Source of the DNA: Zeugodacus cucurbitae
Taxonomy: Eukaryota > Arthropoda > Insecta > Diptera > Tephritidae
Direction: 5' to 3'
DNA: 64,000 nt
NCBI RefSeq assembly: GCF_028554725.1
Contig: NC_071667.1
Span: 79,894,001 to 79,958,000, forward strand
Position numbers and translations under genes: made by a program. Shown here piece by piece: positions 35,691 to 47,812 of the stretch (its first letter is position 1; each line of letters begins with the position of its first letter). Below the pieces are notes generated by a model. It ran no database searches. It saw only the letters and a program-made list of their open reading frames with translations, and was not told the origin of the DNA.

Positions 35691-36565
35691 ACAATAATAT
35701 TTATTTAATACGATTGATATTTAGTAAAGTATGATATGATGTGATGTGAATTGATGTCAGCTATGATATGATATTTGATATCATATGATGTGATATGATT
35801 CAAGTACTGTGTATGATAGCATTTAAAATTAACATAAAAATTAGCGTAAATACAACAATAACAGCACGCATATGTATATGAGGAATATGCCTGATATGAT
35901 ATGATCTGATGTGACATGATGCGATGTGATATGATGCTAATAGATGTGATTCGAAGAAATATTTTCTGATAGGTTGCTTTGAACGGTTTTAAAATTATGT
36001 CGGTTTGGCAATAATAACAACAACAACAACACCATACGATATGTCGGATGTGATATGATCTGATGTAATATGATACGATGTGACATGATGCGATGTGATG
36101 TAAAGCGAAGAGATGTGTTGCGAAGAAATATGATGATGTGATGAATTGAAAGATATCTCGGATTCAAAGCAACAACAACAACAACATATAATATGTCAGA
36201 TGGTATCTGATCTGATGTGATGTGATAAAATATGATGTGACATGATGCGATGTGATGTGAAGCGAAGAGATGTGTTGTGAATAAATATGATGCAAAAAAC
36301 GAGTTTCAAAGAATGTCAATTTAGTTGTCAATAACAACAAGAACACCCATTTATGTTCTGATGTGATACGATGTGATACGATATGGTGTGGTGTGATGTG
36401 AATCGAATTAATGTGATGCGAAGATCATATCTCTGGATGGAATGTTAAAAAAGAATTACAAATAATGTCGATTTGGCGACAACAACAACAACATATGATA
36501 TGTCTTGATTATGTTTGATGTGATGTGTGATATGATTATGTGATATGAATTGAATATTATCATGA
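35690..36565. repeat. Higher-order tandem repeat, 150-163-bp units built of GATGTGATAT
   Basis: Units begin with a CAACAACAACAA block at about 35848, 36011, 36170, 36328 and 36479, giving periods of about 163, 159, 158 and 151. Each contains ATATGATATGTC-like text, then a run of GATGTGATATGATCTGATGTGACATGATGCG type. Next come GAAGCGAAGAGATGTG, GCGAAGAAATATGATG and a GTCGATTTGGCAA segment leading to the next CAA block. The short GATNTGAT motif is therefore nested in a longer unit. A GATATGAT-only portion precedes unit one (35725-35815). ORFs on the minus strand are repeat shadows. Confidence 0.88.
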
Positions 36566-39511
36566 GTTGTGCTAAGAATTGATTTGGCATAAAAATGTAT
36601 TATTGCAAAAATTTCGAAGATTATAAATTTTAATATTAAACACTTTTAATGATATTGCTCTCAAATATATTATTTTTTATTTTTCTAAATTGTTTTTTTT
36701 ATATTTTTTTTTTAAATATTTTTAAATATTTTTAAATATATTTTTAATGTTTTTTTTATTTCCTCGAATCATCTATATTTTTTTAATCCCAAATCAACAA
36801 GAGACCACGCTTAATTTTTTTTATTTTTCACTTTAAAAATCATAAATTTTATTTAACACAGTGAAATGTGCTCTCAGCATTTTCTCTAATTCTGCAAACC
36901 CTTTGTTGGTTAATTATGATTTGTTTGATCGGCATTTTAATTCTCATTTACAAATTGCACGTTATTACATAAATATAAATTCCAAATAAAATTTAAATTC
37001 AGCGTTACATAATCCCCAAATGAGCTATTTGTGTTTGAAAAGCCGCTTACTGTATTTATTTAATTTATGCATAATTTAAAATTCACAATTCCAAATCCAG
37101 CAGTGAGTGATGAAACAATAGTTTAATTTAATTTGCATAGGGAAAATGCGAGCAAAAAACCGATGACAATAGCCACAGCCACAAGAGACACACACACACA
37201 GATGGACAAGAGTATTACATATATATATGTACATGTCAAATATGTATGCATGCAAGTGTTAGCAGCAAATGTTACAAAACTAAATATTCTATTTACACAT
37301 AGTAAATGCTGCCTGCCAAAGCCCTGGATTTCGATAATTGCATTTGCAGTTGCAGCTGATGTCGCACGATTTAATAGCAATTCTGGCATGGAAATTCCAC
37401 AAAATTTAATATGATTTATATTTGCACACAAGTAACTATGACGTATGTGTGTATGTGACGTAGGAATATTTATTTGTGTGCTTGTGACATTTATTCGCAG
37501 ATGTCAAAGTTCTAAATTGAATTATGCAGACCACAGAAGTGAGCAAGTCTGTCACTTGCTTCTGGGTATTAAGACTAAGGTTGTTTGTAGTTGCTCAAAT
37601 GCATTTATTCTTACTTTACGTAATAAAATATAAATATTTCTCGGAAATATAAAATAAAAGACTGTAAATAGCAATGAATTCAAGAAAATTGAAAGCTTCG
37701 GTCAATTAATAAAATTTGTAAAAAAATAAGTTTTAAAGCACATTTTTATTGAAATATTTAATATAATTTAAATATATATATTTTCAATATAAAATTCGAA
37801 TTTCTAAACTAATTCTACCCCATTTATACTAAGAGGTGGCAACCCTTGACTTTTTTCTTTTTCTTTTTGAGCGCGCATCATTGTTTAATATTCGCTGAGA
37901 ATAAAAAAACATCCATTTAATTCAAAAACACCCATTTTAAGTATGTCTTCAAGCTAGCAATTGCATACTATCTCATAAGTAGTCGTTAGCATCGCTTGCC
38001 CGGTTGGTCACCAACCACAAAATCACTTGCAAACACTCTCACAAATACATGATCATACTTACTTACAAGCAATATGCATATGCATGAGTATATTACACGC
38101 TTTTATGCCATTGTGCGAGTCCATTTGAATGCAACTGCAATGCCACAAAGCTCTGCAAGTGGTTGTTGACTGGTGTGCTGTATGCATTTGCGGTCACCGC
38201 AAGCTTCTTTCACTTGCCAACCGTAAGGTATTCGTACGTGTGCTGTATGCGTCTTCACCGCATGCACTCAAACCGCTCATTCATTGCATGCCAACTGCAA
38301 TTGCCTCACACGCACTCATGGTTATTTGTAAATAGTAATTTATTGGGTTTTAAGGCATTTGGTTGATGTGTTTTGTTGAATTTTTATTGTGTTTATGGTC
38401 ATTTTGTTAGCACCGCTTGCTGGCGTTGGCATGCTGTTGGTGGTAATTGTGAAAAAAATTGCAATTTGCTGCATACTCACTAACTTTATTAAGACATTTG
38501 AGTTGTTTATTTATGTGCAAGAGATAAAGCTATAATGCCGATATACGTGCCTAGATATTACCAGATGTAGAACAAATATTTGCATCCATTCACTTACAGA
38601 CTTACATGCCACAAATGCATATATTCTCTCTCGAACATCAATTTGACAACTTAAATTAGAAATTCGATTTCTTCATTTGCATTTGAAAAATGCTTTTAAC
38701 TAGGCTTGTATGCGATTTACTGTTAATAAACACCTGGCTTACACTTTGGAACAGCAATATTAATTGCTTCGTGGAATGATAGCATTTCTTTTGATAAAAT
38801 TTTTGGAAAATTTTATTATCTTCGGATTGAGATTTAATCAGCAGATATAAATGAAAATCGAACAAAAAACAACTAATGAATTTTAATTTACGGTAAATTT
38901 TATAGAAAAACTACTTCAATTATTAAAAAGGGAATACATATGTATGCAATCATTGAAGTGATTAAAAAAAAATAAATATTTCTGGAATTTTCAATTTCAT
39001 CAATAAAAAGTAATTTTTTTCTCCATTTAATACTCGGAATAAGCGCATGAAATATTCTTTGATAAATAAAGATAAATTTAAATTTAAAAACCTCTTGAAC
39101 TGTTAGAGTCACTTTAGAAAAGTCTGAGTTCCACCTCTTGGTATGACGAATAATAATTTTATTTAATTTTTAATTTAATATATATTTTTCCTACAATTCA
39201 ATAGAGAATAGGTTTTTTTAACAAAGGCCTCAATTTTTCAAGGAGTTACATGCGTTTGGTCGGATAAAAAAGGCCTATTTTCTATATAAAAAATTATTTG
39301 TTTAATTCAAACTTTTTTGTTTTATAGATGCATATTTAAAAAATAATTAAAATTCTGAAATTTTCAAAAAAAAAAAATTAAAACTCCTCCATTGTGACGT
39401 CATTTCCGGTGACCCCTCGGAAAAAGGTGCGTCCGCGTTGTCAGCATAACTCCTGGCAGGATCATCTAAAATGAAAAAAACAAAAATAAGTGTTTTGGTT
39501 AAGACCATAAA
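36566..39511. other. Gene-free stretch
   Basis: T-rich and A-rich runs around 36660-36760, a CA tract at 37189-37200, and ordinary AT-rich DNA. The stretch 38090-38310 is a little richer in G+C with two overlapping ORFs and no domain. No gene recognised. Confidence 0.5.
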
Positions 39512-40026
39512 CCTCGTGCTTGAACGAATGAAATACAAAAAAAGTAAAAATTGGAATTTTGGCAGACATTTTTCCAATAAAATAAAAATTTCAGTAATAC
39601 TATGTTTACATATAACGAGATTATCTCCATTTACGAGCTTAACTCGATAATCTGTAATTAAGAAACGAGATTTCCCATACAAAATTCCTCTCTGGGTAAT
39701 CCGAGATTATAAAATTATCTCGTTTTATACAACTAGATTTTCGGTGTTATTCCTAGGTTTATCGATAATTTTGCGAAGAAAAGGAGAAATGTCAAATGAA
39801 TATGTAAACAACAATGACCGACAGCGAGAGAAATATGTGTAATACAACAACAAATGCAACACATTTGACAATTGATAATCTCATTTGGCTATATGTAAAC
39901 GGTTAGATTATTGAACGAGCTTAGAACGAGATTATTTTCATATGTAAACATACTATAAAATTTGCTTGACATTTTGATTTATGTTTAATTGTTGTAATTG
40001 AAAAAAATCCTTCGTTCAAGCACGAG
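39512..40026. mobile_element. Outer inverted repeat around a nested MITE
   Basis: CTCGTGCTTGAACGAA near 39512-39527 is matched exactly on the other strand by TTCGTTCAAGCACGAG near 40011-40026. The pair encloses the MITE at 39600-39953. With the inner element removed the arms would lie only about 150 bp apart, which suggests an older foldback or MITE into which the second one jumped. No TA or other target duplication was recognised for the outer pair. Confidence 0.55.
39600..39953. mobile_element. MITE with TATGTTTACATAT ends
   Basis: TA precedes CTATGTTTACATAT at the left and TA follows ATATGTAAACATAC at the right (read on the plus strand), a 354-bp unit with inverted ends and a TA target duplication. 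Within each end a second inverted block, AACGAGATTAT and ATAATCTCGTT, and further AGCTCG/CGAGCT segments extend the similarity for about 60 bases with gaps. No ORF in the interior makes sense. Probably Tc1/mariner-type. Confidence 0.75.
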
Positions 40027-43000
40027 TAAATTGTATCTCGAACACCTGTGCAAAATTTCATCAAGATCGGTTGAGTAGTTTTCGAAAACATTTGACAACC
40101 GACTTTGGAACCACGGTTCCGAGAAAGTTTTGAGTAACAGTAATACCTGACTTGGAGCGCACACCTTCCAAAAGCTGTTTCTCCGAAACTATTATTCGGA
40201 TCGGCTTAAAAATTTAGTATAAGATTCTTGAGATGGTATAGAAATTAATAAGCCATAAATCGATTTTTTGAACCCACGAAACCCATGTACCTCTTAATAT
40301 AGTCAGTATTATTCTTTCAGTCCTGCATTCAAGTATTTGCCGCTACTTCAATTCATTGTAAGTGTAATCAACACTCTCCTCATAGCTGGCCATGTCATTT
40401 CGAAATCTTCCAGCTTAACCTTAAAACAGTCGGGCCGTCGAAAATAATATTTTTATTAAAATAATAAATAATTTGAAATAGATAATAAAAAATATTTACA
40501 TCTAAAACAAATGTAGTCCACAAATTCGAAAATCAAGGTGGCCAAACTCAGAAAGAAATTCTAAGAAGTGAAATATTTTTTACTAAATGTAATATAAAAA
40601 ATAATTTTAATCTTATCTAAATCATTTGAAAAATCCTTTTTCACTTATTCCATCTTTATTGTGTCAAATACTCACCGAGTTTGACTTGTGCCAGGAACCC
40701 TTGTTTTAATTATCACATTTTTAAAGACTAAAAACAATCCTATCTGCGTATACTTGACGCATCTTCTTCCAATACTAACAAACTAACTAAAATATTTCCC
40801 TGAACCACACATATTTCCATCTCACCACATAGTACACCAAACGAAATTCTATAAATTTTTCGCCACGTAACTTCATAATTAATTGAAAATATTTAGACGC
40901 TCGCATAGTTGCGCTCCCTTGCACGTTGCGCTCTTCTACTCTTCTCATCTCTTTCGGCATTGCCGCTTTGGCTTTTGCATTTTAATGTGCGCAGAGTGTT
41001 GCATTTATGCAGTTAATTAAAATAATACTTTCATGTGGCCAAGTGTTTCCTATAAGTATCTACGTTGCGGCGCTGCTTCATCTTCTTCATTGCTGCTTCG
41101 TTCGCTAAAGAGATGCGCCATATTCGGTTTTTCTGCTATTCTTTGTGCACACATTGAACGTTAGTTGCTTCATTCTTGTTGTTGTTGTCATTTTCTTTAC
41201 CACAATCTCATTCCGAGAACACAATTTCCAGCGCAGATGTGGCAACCACTTAATGCATTCGCCTTTTTCATCGTTGCCACCTTTTATTCAATTTGATCTT
41301 GCTGTTGTTTTTCGCTATTTTTAAATATGCTTTGTCAATATTGAGTGCAACTTTGCTGCGTTGCGGTTAAATACAGAAATAATGCATATTTATAAGGCGC
41401 TGCCAACGCGAGTGACAATTCTCTTGGTTAATGGTGTGTAGCGCATAATGTTGGTCGTCCTCTGCGCTTCTTCGAAGCATCCAATTAAATAGGAGAAGGC
41501 AATAGACGAGCTGCGCTGCCAATTCTAATGTGAGTTTACGCTGAATTTGTAATTATCTTCGATGGAGGAGCTAATTTCTTAATGTGTATGAGTGGAGCGG
41601 GATTAATTTCATTTTTGTGAGCTGATCAAGTATCGATTGATTATTTTTAATTACACATTTGCGAAAAAAAAATATAAATTAAGAAAAGGAGAAAGACTAT
41701 ACTATAAGCATAAGTAATGTTAGGAAGACAAGAAAAGAATGTTACGGGTAGTTTCTACCTCATGGGTAGTTGTTCCCTTTTTCTTAGACATCCGGGTTCT
41801 CGTCACAATGTTAGTAGTCCTAGATATTAGAATGGCTAGCACCTCTTTTCAGAGATCCACGGACTTGAATTCTTTGATGCGAATAGAGAAATTACACGTA
41901 TTGTTGCAACCAGACTTTAGAAACTCAGAAGGCTAGAAGAAAATCTTATCTAAAATCGATCCCGTAGTTTTAATTAGATTTCGGAACTGATCACCGCGAC
42001 GGAAAAGTGATGATTAAACAGTTGTAGCTCCAGTCCCTTAGGATATCAACTCCTGGGCTTGTTTCAGACCATCTAGTATCGACGAAGTGTTTTGAGCATA
42101 TCCCAAAAATTATTGATACGGCTAATATCGATTCCAACCAATTTGTTCTGGGAAATACCAACTTCAGTCTAACAAAAGGTGACCTTATCAGATAAAAGTA
42201 TCGACATTTTGATCTATTAGGAGAAATTTACCTATTTTAGGAGAAATATCTGTCATTATTTGTCTATGTTCAGTAAAAGAATATTTCCAAAATTGTATGA
42301 GATTCAGATACGTTCTTCTAACTACTACTTTCGTGTGGTCTCACTTATAAGAAAAATCCTTATCTTTATTCTTCGAGAACACAGCTGAGTATTCACCAAA
42401 TATTCGACTTCATTTTCCAATATATTCTAACCAGATGTAATATTTAAATTATATTTGCATGAATGGATTTCTGGTTATCCTACCGAATACGACGACAGAA
42501 CAACACATATGCATCTACCAAGTTCGAACTCAATAGTCTTCGCACACAAACTGAAACATCTTTCACTAACCGTGTTTAAGTCCACACCGACACTGTCACT
42601 GAATTGTATACATTTCAGACACACTTCTAAACTACGAAAGTTATACGACGCCGCAACGCACTCCACAATTTCATTCGCCACAATTGCATTGTCACAATAA
42701 GTCACACACAATCCACACAAATACAACGACAGATACACAATCTAATAAAACCAATTCAATTTCTTGGTAATGTCATTCTCTCCGGCCATGACGCCGCTGC
42801 TGTGCTCGTGGCGTGGCCACGTCGTCTTCTGCGCTTAACTCCACTTCACTTCATTTTCTTTTCAATTCGTTTCTGCGCGCGTTTTTTCTCCTTCAGCTCT
42901 TCCGCCATGCAATTTGCATAAATTATCCTCTTCCTTGCGCTGCTGGCTATCCTTATCCTTATCTGCATCCTTATCCTTATCTACATTTCCACATTTCTTA

Positions 43001-44039
43001 CATATTAATGCTGTCGAAAAATCTTTTTGATGCCAAGTTCATGCCAATTTCCACAATTGACCCGCTCGAATTAGAAAAACTTGACAAAGGCGCTGAAAAA
43101 AAGAGAAAAATGCCAAAGCATTTTCCGTTGCGAAAGCAGCTGCCCGTTAGTCCGCGTTGCCCGCATTATTCGCATTTCGAAATGTCACAAAATTGTAGCT
43201 GCACAACTTTGCCATGAATTTTGCGACTTTTTACGCGTTCCGCGTACTTTTTGAGTGCAGTCTTTTTTCGGCAACTATTCGCTTTCTTTGGAAGGTCTCT
43301 GCGGCTTTGCTGTTGGTTGTTGGTCGCAGCCAGTGAACCCCGGCAGTTGCCCTAGCCAACTTGCCGTGTTGACTTTTTGCGCGTCGAGCGTATTTTTTAA
43401 TGCAATTACAAATAATATCCATCCACATTTAGCTTTGCCGCGTCAAGCTTAATTTTTGCTGTTCGTCTTTTTTTTAGCTGCATAGTTGGAATGAGCTTAT
43501 CTCATTTTTCGCGCATATCTCGCGCTTGCCATCGCTTTTTATGCAAGATTTTTGCATTAATTATTTTTTTCGGTGTGACATATCCGCTTTGTTTGCTTGC
43601 AGCGGATTTCCAGCAATGCAATCCTTTAAATATTTTAGCTTATTTACTCTTAATGCCCCTATGACCCGCAGCGTTAACCAAAATTATGGCATTTCACATT
43701 GAAAACAGAGTTTTTTTTTGTCTTTGCAAATTTTAACGGGCTTAACATGAATCTCATTTATTTATTGTCAATGTATGGGGTTCATGAATAAATCACAACT
43801 CAGTTATACTTCTTTCAGGTTAAATGTTTTTAGGCAAGTGTAGAATGTTTGCTTTAGTTTTCTTGTGATAAATATATGTCTTAAAAGAATAGGCAGTTTA
43901 GAAGAATTGATTTTGGATACATATTTTATAGTATTCCGCGCTTGAGCGCTTCTCAGATTTGTTTATTAATGGGAACATATGGAGATCATTTTAAATTTCA
44001 ACTCATCTCAATTTGACGTGAGCTTTGAAAGTTTTAATT
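40027..44039. other. Gene-free stretch
   Basis: At 40040-40280 phrases such as CAAAATTTCATCAAGATCGG and GGTTGAGTAG recall text in the dispersed repeat at 44633 and 58992, so this may be another repeat end. The stretch 40900-41500 and the stretch 42770-43450 are G+C-richer, with ORFs (42813-43217, 43255-43452) that have no recognisable domain. A doubled CCTTATCCTTATC block lies at 42951-42980. No gene is supportable. Confidence 0.45.
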
Positions 44040-44503
44040 TCAGTTTTCGACCTTCTGACTATTGCCGCATTTAAAAAAAATGGAAATTGCTATTAAGGCA
44101 GCGGCGGAAATATTACTCCAGCGCGCTACAATCTTTACCACGATAGCAGAACGGCAAACAGTGTTAAACGCACTGAATATGCATTCAAGACTGGTTAAGG
44201 AATGCTTATATTCACTATCAGTGGCAATCGCCAGTTCCTTCTCGTCTAAGGTTAATCGCAAAAAGCCTACGGAGTTCATTGCCCTTACTTCAATACCCAA
44301 AGTACATCTCTCTCGGGAGTTGGGTTAAAAATCTTAGCGGGTGCTAGCTGTAGTAGTTGCTTGGAGGAGGTTAAGATGGAATCATTCCATCACTTTCTTC
44401 TGGAATATCCCGCCCTTGCGAGATCAAGACAAAGATTTCTCAGCATCTTAACATCAAATCAAAGACTTCACAAATTACTGTATTTCAAAGTCTTTAACAA
44501 AAT
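44040..44503 (+). pseudogene. Non-LTR retrotransposon remnant: RNase H and zinc-knuckle end
   Basis: In the plus frame, AERQTVLNALNMHSRLVKECLYSLSV matches the RNase H block that follows the catalytic Asp in jockey/R1/I-type elements (SQAVLNAL...SRLVKEC). After frameshifts, CSSCLEEVKMESFHHFLLEYPALARSR matches the terminal C..C...E.FHH.LL.CP knuckle; its last Cys is Tyr here. The piece ends in FNKI and a stop, directly before a CCTAA repeat. Several frameshifts and stops show decay. The reverse transcriptase is not present. It is distinct in sequence from the fragment at 25908. Confidence 0.72.
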
Positions 44504-44504
44504 T

Positions 44505-44588
44505 TAACCTAACCTAACCTAAGCTAATCTAACCTAACCTAACCTAACCTAAGCTATCCTAACCTAACCTGACCTATTCTAACCTAAC
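44505..44588. repeat. Degenerate (CCTAA)n tract
   Basis: About 17 pentamers of TAACC/CCTAA with scattered changes (CCTAAGC, AATCTAACC, CCTGACC). The perfect unit is the complement of TTAGG, the ancestral insect telomere repeat. Its position immediately after the stop codon of a non-LTR remnant suggests that it is the element's 3' tail. Flies are known to lack TTAGG telomeres, so a telomeric origin is the less likely reading. Confidence 0.8.
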
Positions 44589-44632
44589 ATAACATATTAA
44601 ATTTAAATGAAACTAATTTTTCTCATAATTAT

Positions 44633-45815
44633 TTTTATACTCTCGCAACATATTGCACAGAGTATCATAGTTTTGTTCACATAACGGTTGTTTGTGTCAC
44701 CAATAAATAAAAGAGTTAGATATGGGGTTATATATATATAAATGATCAGGATGACGAGTGCATTTTTCTGACCGTCCGTGCAAGCGATAACTTGAGTAAA
44801 AATTAAGATATCTTAATGAAACATGGAACACATATTCTTTGGCACCCTGAGGAGGTTGCTTTCGAAAATGGGCAAAATCGGTCCACTGCCACGCCCACAA
44901 AATGGCGGAAACCGAAAACCTATACAGTGTCATAACTAAGCCATAAATAAAGTTATTAAAATAAAATTTGGAGCACAGTATCGCATTAGGGAGGGGCACA
45001 TTTGGATGTAATTTTTTTGGAGAAGTGGGCGTGGCCCCGCCCTCAAATAGGTTTTCTGTATTTATCTCGCAAATCAATAAAGCTATATAAACCAAACTTT
45101 CTGCAGTCGTTTCTTTTAGCCATTTCTTAATGCAGTTCAAAAATGAAAGAAATCGGATAATAACCACGCCCACCTCCCATACAAAAAATAGGTTGCAAAT
45201 TACTAAAAGTGGGTTAACTCGCTAAGGAAAAACGTCAGAAACACTAAATTTCACCAAAGAAATGGCAGATGGAAGCTGCACTCAGAGTTTTTTACAAAAT
45301 GGAAAATGGGCGTGGCGTCGCCCACTTATGGGTCAAAAACCATATCTCAGGAACTACTCGATCGATTTAAATGAAACTTGGTTTGTAATAGTTTCCTTAC
45401 ATCCCAATGATATGTTGTGAAAATAGGCTAAATCGGTTCACAACCACGTCTACTTCCTATATACCAGAACTTTGAAGACAATCTGAATCGTTTACTTTAC
45501 AATATATAAAGTAAGCACTTGTGAAGATATCAATGCAGAACTATGCAAAAATGCTACGTTTATAGTGTGGCAGCCCCATTCTAAAAATCGCCGAAATCGG
45601 ACCATAGGTTTTCAAGGTCCCATATATTGAACATGAGGACCTCGGTGCTTCTAACCAATTATTAGGGTTTCCAACTTTCAATGGACTTTATACAATATAT
45701 ATGACGAATATGTGGGTCAAATTGTGTATTATATAATATAAAAACAGTTAAATAAATAAATTGCGAGAGTATAAAATGTTCGGTTACACCCGAACTTAGC
45801 CCTTCTTTACTTGTT
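44633..45815 (+). mobile_element. Dispersed repeat with TATACTCTCGCAA ends, longest copy
   Basis: Begins TTTATACTCTCGCAAC and ends TTGCGAGAGTATAAAATG, then GTTCGGTTACACCCGAAC (a 6-bp-arm hairpin) and a CTTAGCCCTTCTTTACTTGTT-like terminus that is shared by the copies at 50829 and 58992. The outer CTCTCGCAA/TTGCGAGAG pair is an inverted repeat. The interior has landmarks such as GATCAGGATGACGAG, CACTGCCACGCCCAC, GGGCGTGGCCCCGCC and ACTACTCGATCGATTT. No coding frame is conserved among copies; the minus-strand ORF at 44697-45173 is absent from the others. Repeats with this text are, as far as I recall, common in tephritid genomes, but I cannot name the superfamily. Confidence 0.75.
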
Positions 45816-47812
45816 TAATAAATATTTACATCACACAGTGCCTACATTTATTTAATTTATATCACATTTCTTTACTCTTCTGAAAAAATGCTAATTAAAA
45901 CTTTTTTCTCTTCTAGCTTATACATTTCATATGCATCACTAGAATCTCTAAAGCAATAAATTTTAAAGGTAAGTTTATATACAATATATCTCTATATAAC
46001 AATAAAAGATAACACGGTAAAAAAAATATTAAAAAAATACTCGCGTAAGAACTACCTTACTGTAGATGAGTTCAAAACCCCTTATTTATATCAAACGCTA
46101 AAATCCAGCCGTAGTTTCTACGCATAAAAAAGTTGAAGTTTAACAAGCTTTAAACTCATTTCAATGTAATTATACTCAAGCCTCACTAACCACATTTAAC
46201 AGAGAACTAAGTGTAATTTATTGAAGTTAAATGTAATTTAACAAATTGTAAAAAATATAGCAATTACAGTTAAACTACTGTATATTGTTTGTAAAACATT
46301 TTTTTCCAGCATTTTATTAATTTTTTTTATAATTTTTTTTAAATTTTCCACTTTCATAAAACGAATAAAAAGTGACTTTCAATAACACCATGTAATGCTT
46401 GAAAAGTACGAAACATGCAACCGTGGCAAACCATGAATTACAACAATGCAATTAAATATGGATTATTAAAAAAAGTAATACAACAATAACAAAGTCAAAC
46501 TAAATATCCGTTATGCCAAAAGTTCATGCATGCAATAGACACGTTTAACTTCTAACAAACAAGCGTATTTTTTCGCATTAAAATTCTACAAATTTCTACA
46601 ATAGCCAATAAAAAGTGCGCTCAAATGTGACTAATGCATGCATAATTGTCGAAAAGAAGAAAAAAGAAATCTAGCAAGCAAATAATCAAATAAGCAAATA
46701 GAAAATTGTTAAAAAATAGAATTTATTAAAACAATACAAATTGCTCGTACGCCTACAAGCGACCAGCAAAAAAATATAATAAAACAAATTTTTTGCCTTC
46801 GAAATTCATAAACAAAAAAAATATTTGAACCAACAATTTATTGCAGCCAACGTTATCCGAAGTAAAAAGTAGCTCGTGATAACTATTTCAAATATTGCCT
46901 ATAATTCTCTCCTATTGGCAACACTTGTTTTTTATGCCTGCGCCGGTTTTTTGTATCCAACAATTTATGCACATACTATCGCCTTAATATTTTTAAGTGG
47001 GTTTTGTGCGGATAATACAATTGTTTTAATATCGCATTGCAGTAGAAATTTGAGCGTGCAAATATTGCGCAAAAAATTAAAAAAAAAATCAAATATTTTT
47101 TAATTTTTTTTTCAAATGAAATGCTTGTGAATGTGAAATATATTTGAAATATTGTCGAAAAGTATGTTCAAATAATTTGAATCCACATGAAGTATTCGCA
47201 ACAAAATAAGTTTTGTGTTTTGATTTCACATAAATTATAAATGCGCCTAAAACTATACTTCAAAAATGTTGAAAAATATTTTTTTCAAAATTGTTTAACG
47301 TTGCAAAGGAGATTTTAGTTTTTTATTTTCTTTTTTACTGCTGAATTCAACGTAAAATTTGATTGTCGAAATAGTTCATTCTGAATTTACATAATACATG
47401 ACTATATATGCCACTTCAACAATAATTTTTCACTTGTATGTAATTTCAAGCTCAACTTAATTTAATTTCTTCATTTCTTCCTAGAATGAAATTAGAAACG
47501 ATATAAATCCTATGTGCCTGAAAAATGTTGAAAAATTTCATAATTTTATTGGTTCTTAATTTTTATTTTTTTAATTTTTGTTCGACACTATGTCTCTAGC
47601 TTTATGTGGTTATTAGAGATTTTATATTTAACCACATATGAATTATTGATGAAAGGTTATGTGTTTGGTTATCATAAAACTTATAAGGGCGTTTTTGAGA
47701 CTTATGATTTTTAAGAACTCATAATCTGAAGATAAAATGTGAACAGAAAAATTGTCGTAACTAAGTTGGATAAAGAAACCTCAAAATTTGTGAATAGCGG
47801 TCAGAGTTAAGG
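45816..47812. other. Gene-free stretch with one candidate exon
   Basis: AT-rich DNA. The candidate exon at 45917-45968 is listed separately. The ORF at 46876-47103 (hydrophobic, 75 codons from a GTG) has no ATG start and no recognised domain. Confidence 0.45.
45917..45968 (+). other. Candidate 52-nt exon (splice signals only)
   Basis: The signals in order are GCTAAT (branch-point consensus, about 25 bases upstream), TTTTTTCTCTTCTAG ending at 45916, 52 bases, then AAAG|GTAAGTTT with the donor GT at 45969. Each signal is close to the fly consensus. One frame is open (LIHFICITRISKAINFK). No homologue is recognised. If real it would place the window in a plus-strand intron chain; chance pairing cannot be excluded. 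Confidence 0.28.

Noticed and set aside
44505..44588. Interstitial or true telomere
   Set aside because: Degenerate, short, and directly attached to a retroelement stop codon; flies do not use TTAGG telomeres.
44697..45173. 158-codon minus-strand ORF
   Set aside because: It lies inside the dispersed repeat and is not preserved in the other copies; no domain.
44633..45815. Helitron
   Set aside because: There is a terminal hairpin, but no TC start, no CTRR end and no A|T insertion site could be shown.
46876..47103. 75-codon hydrophobic ORF
   Set aside because: Starts at GTG, not ATG, has no splice context and no recognisable receptor or channel motif.
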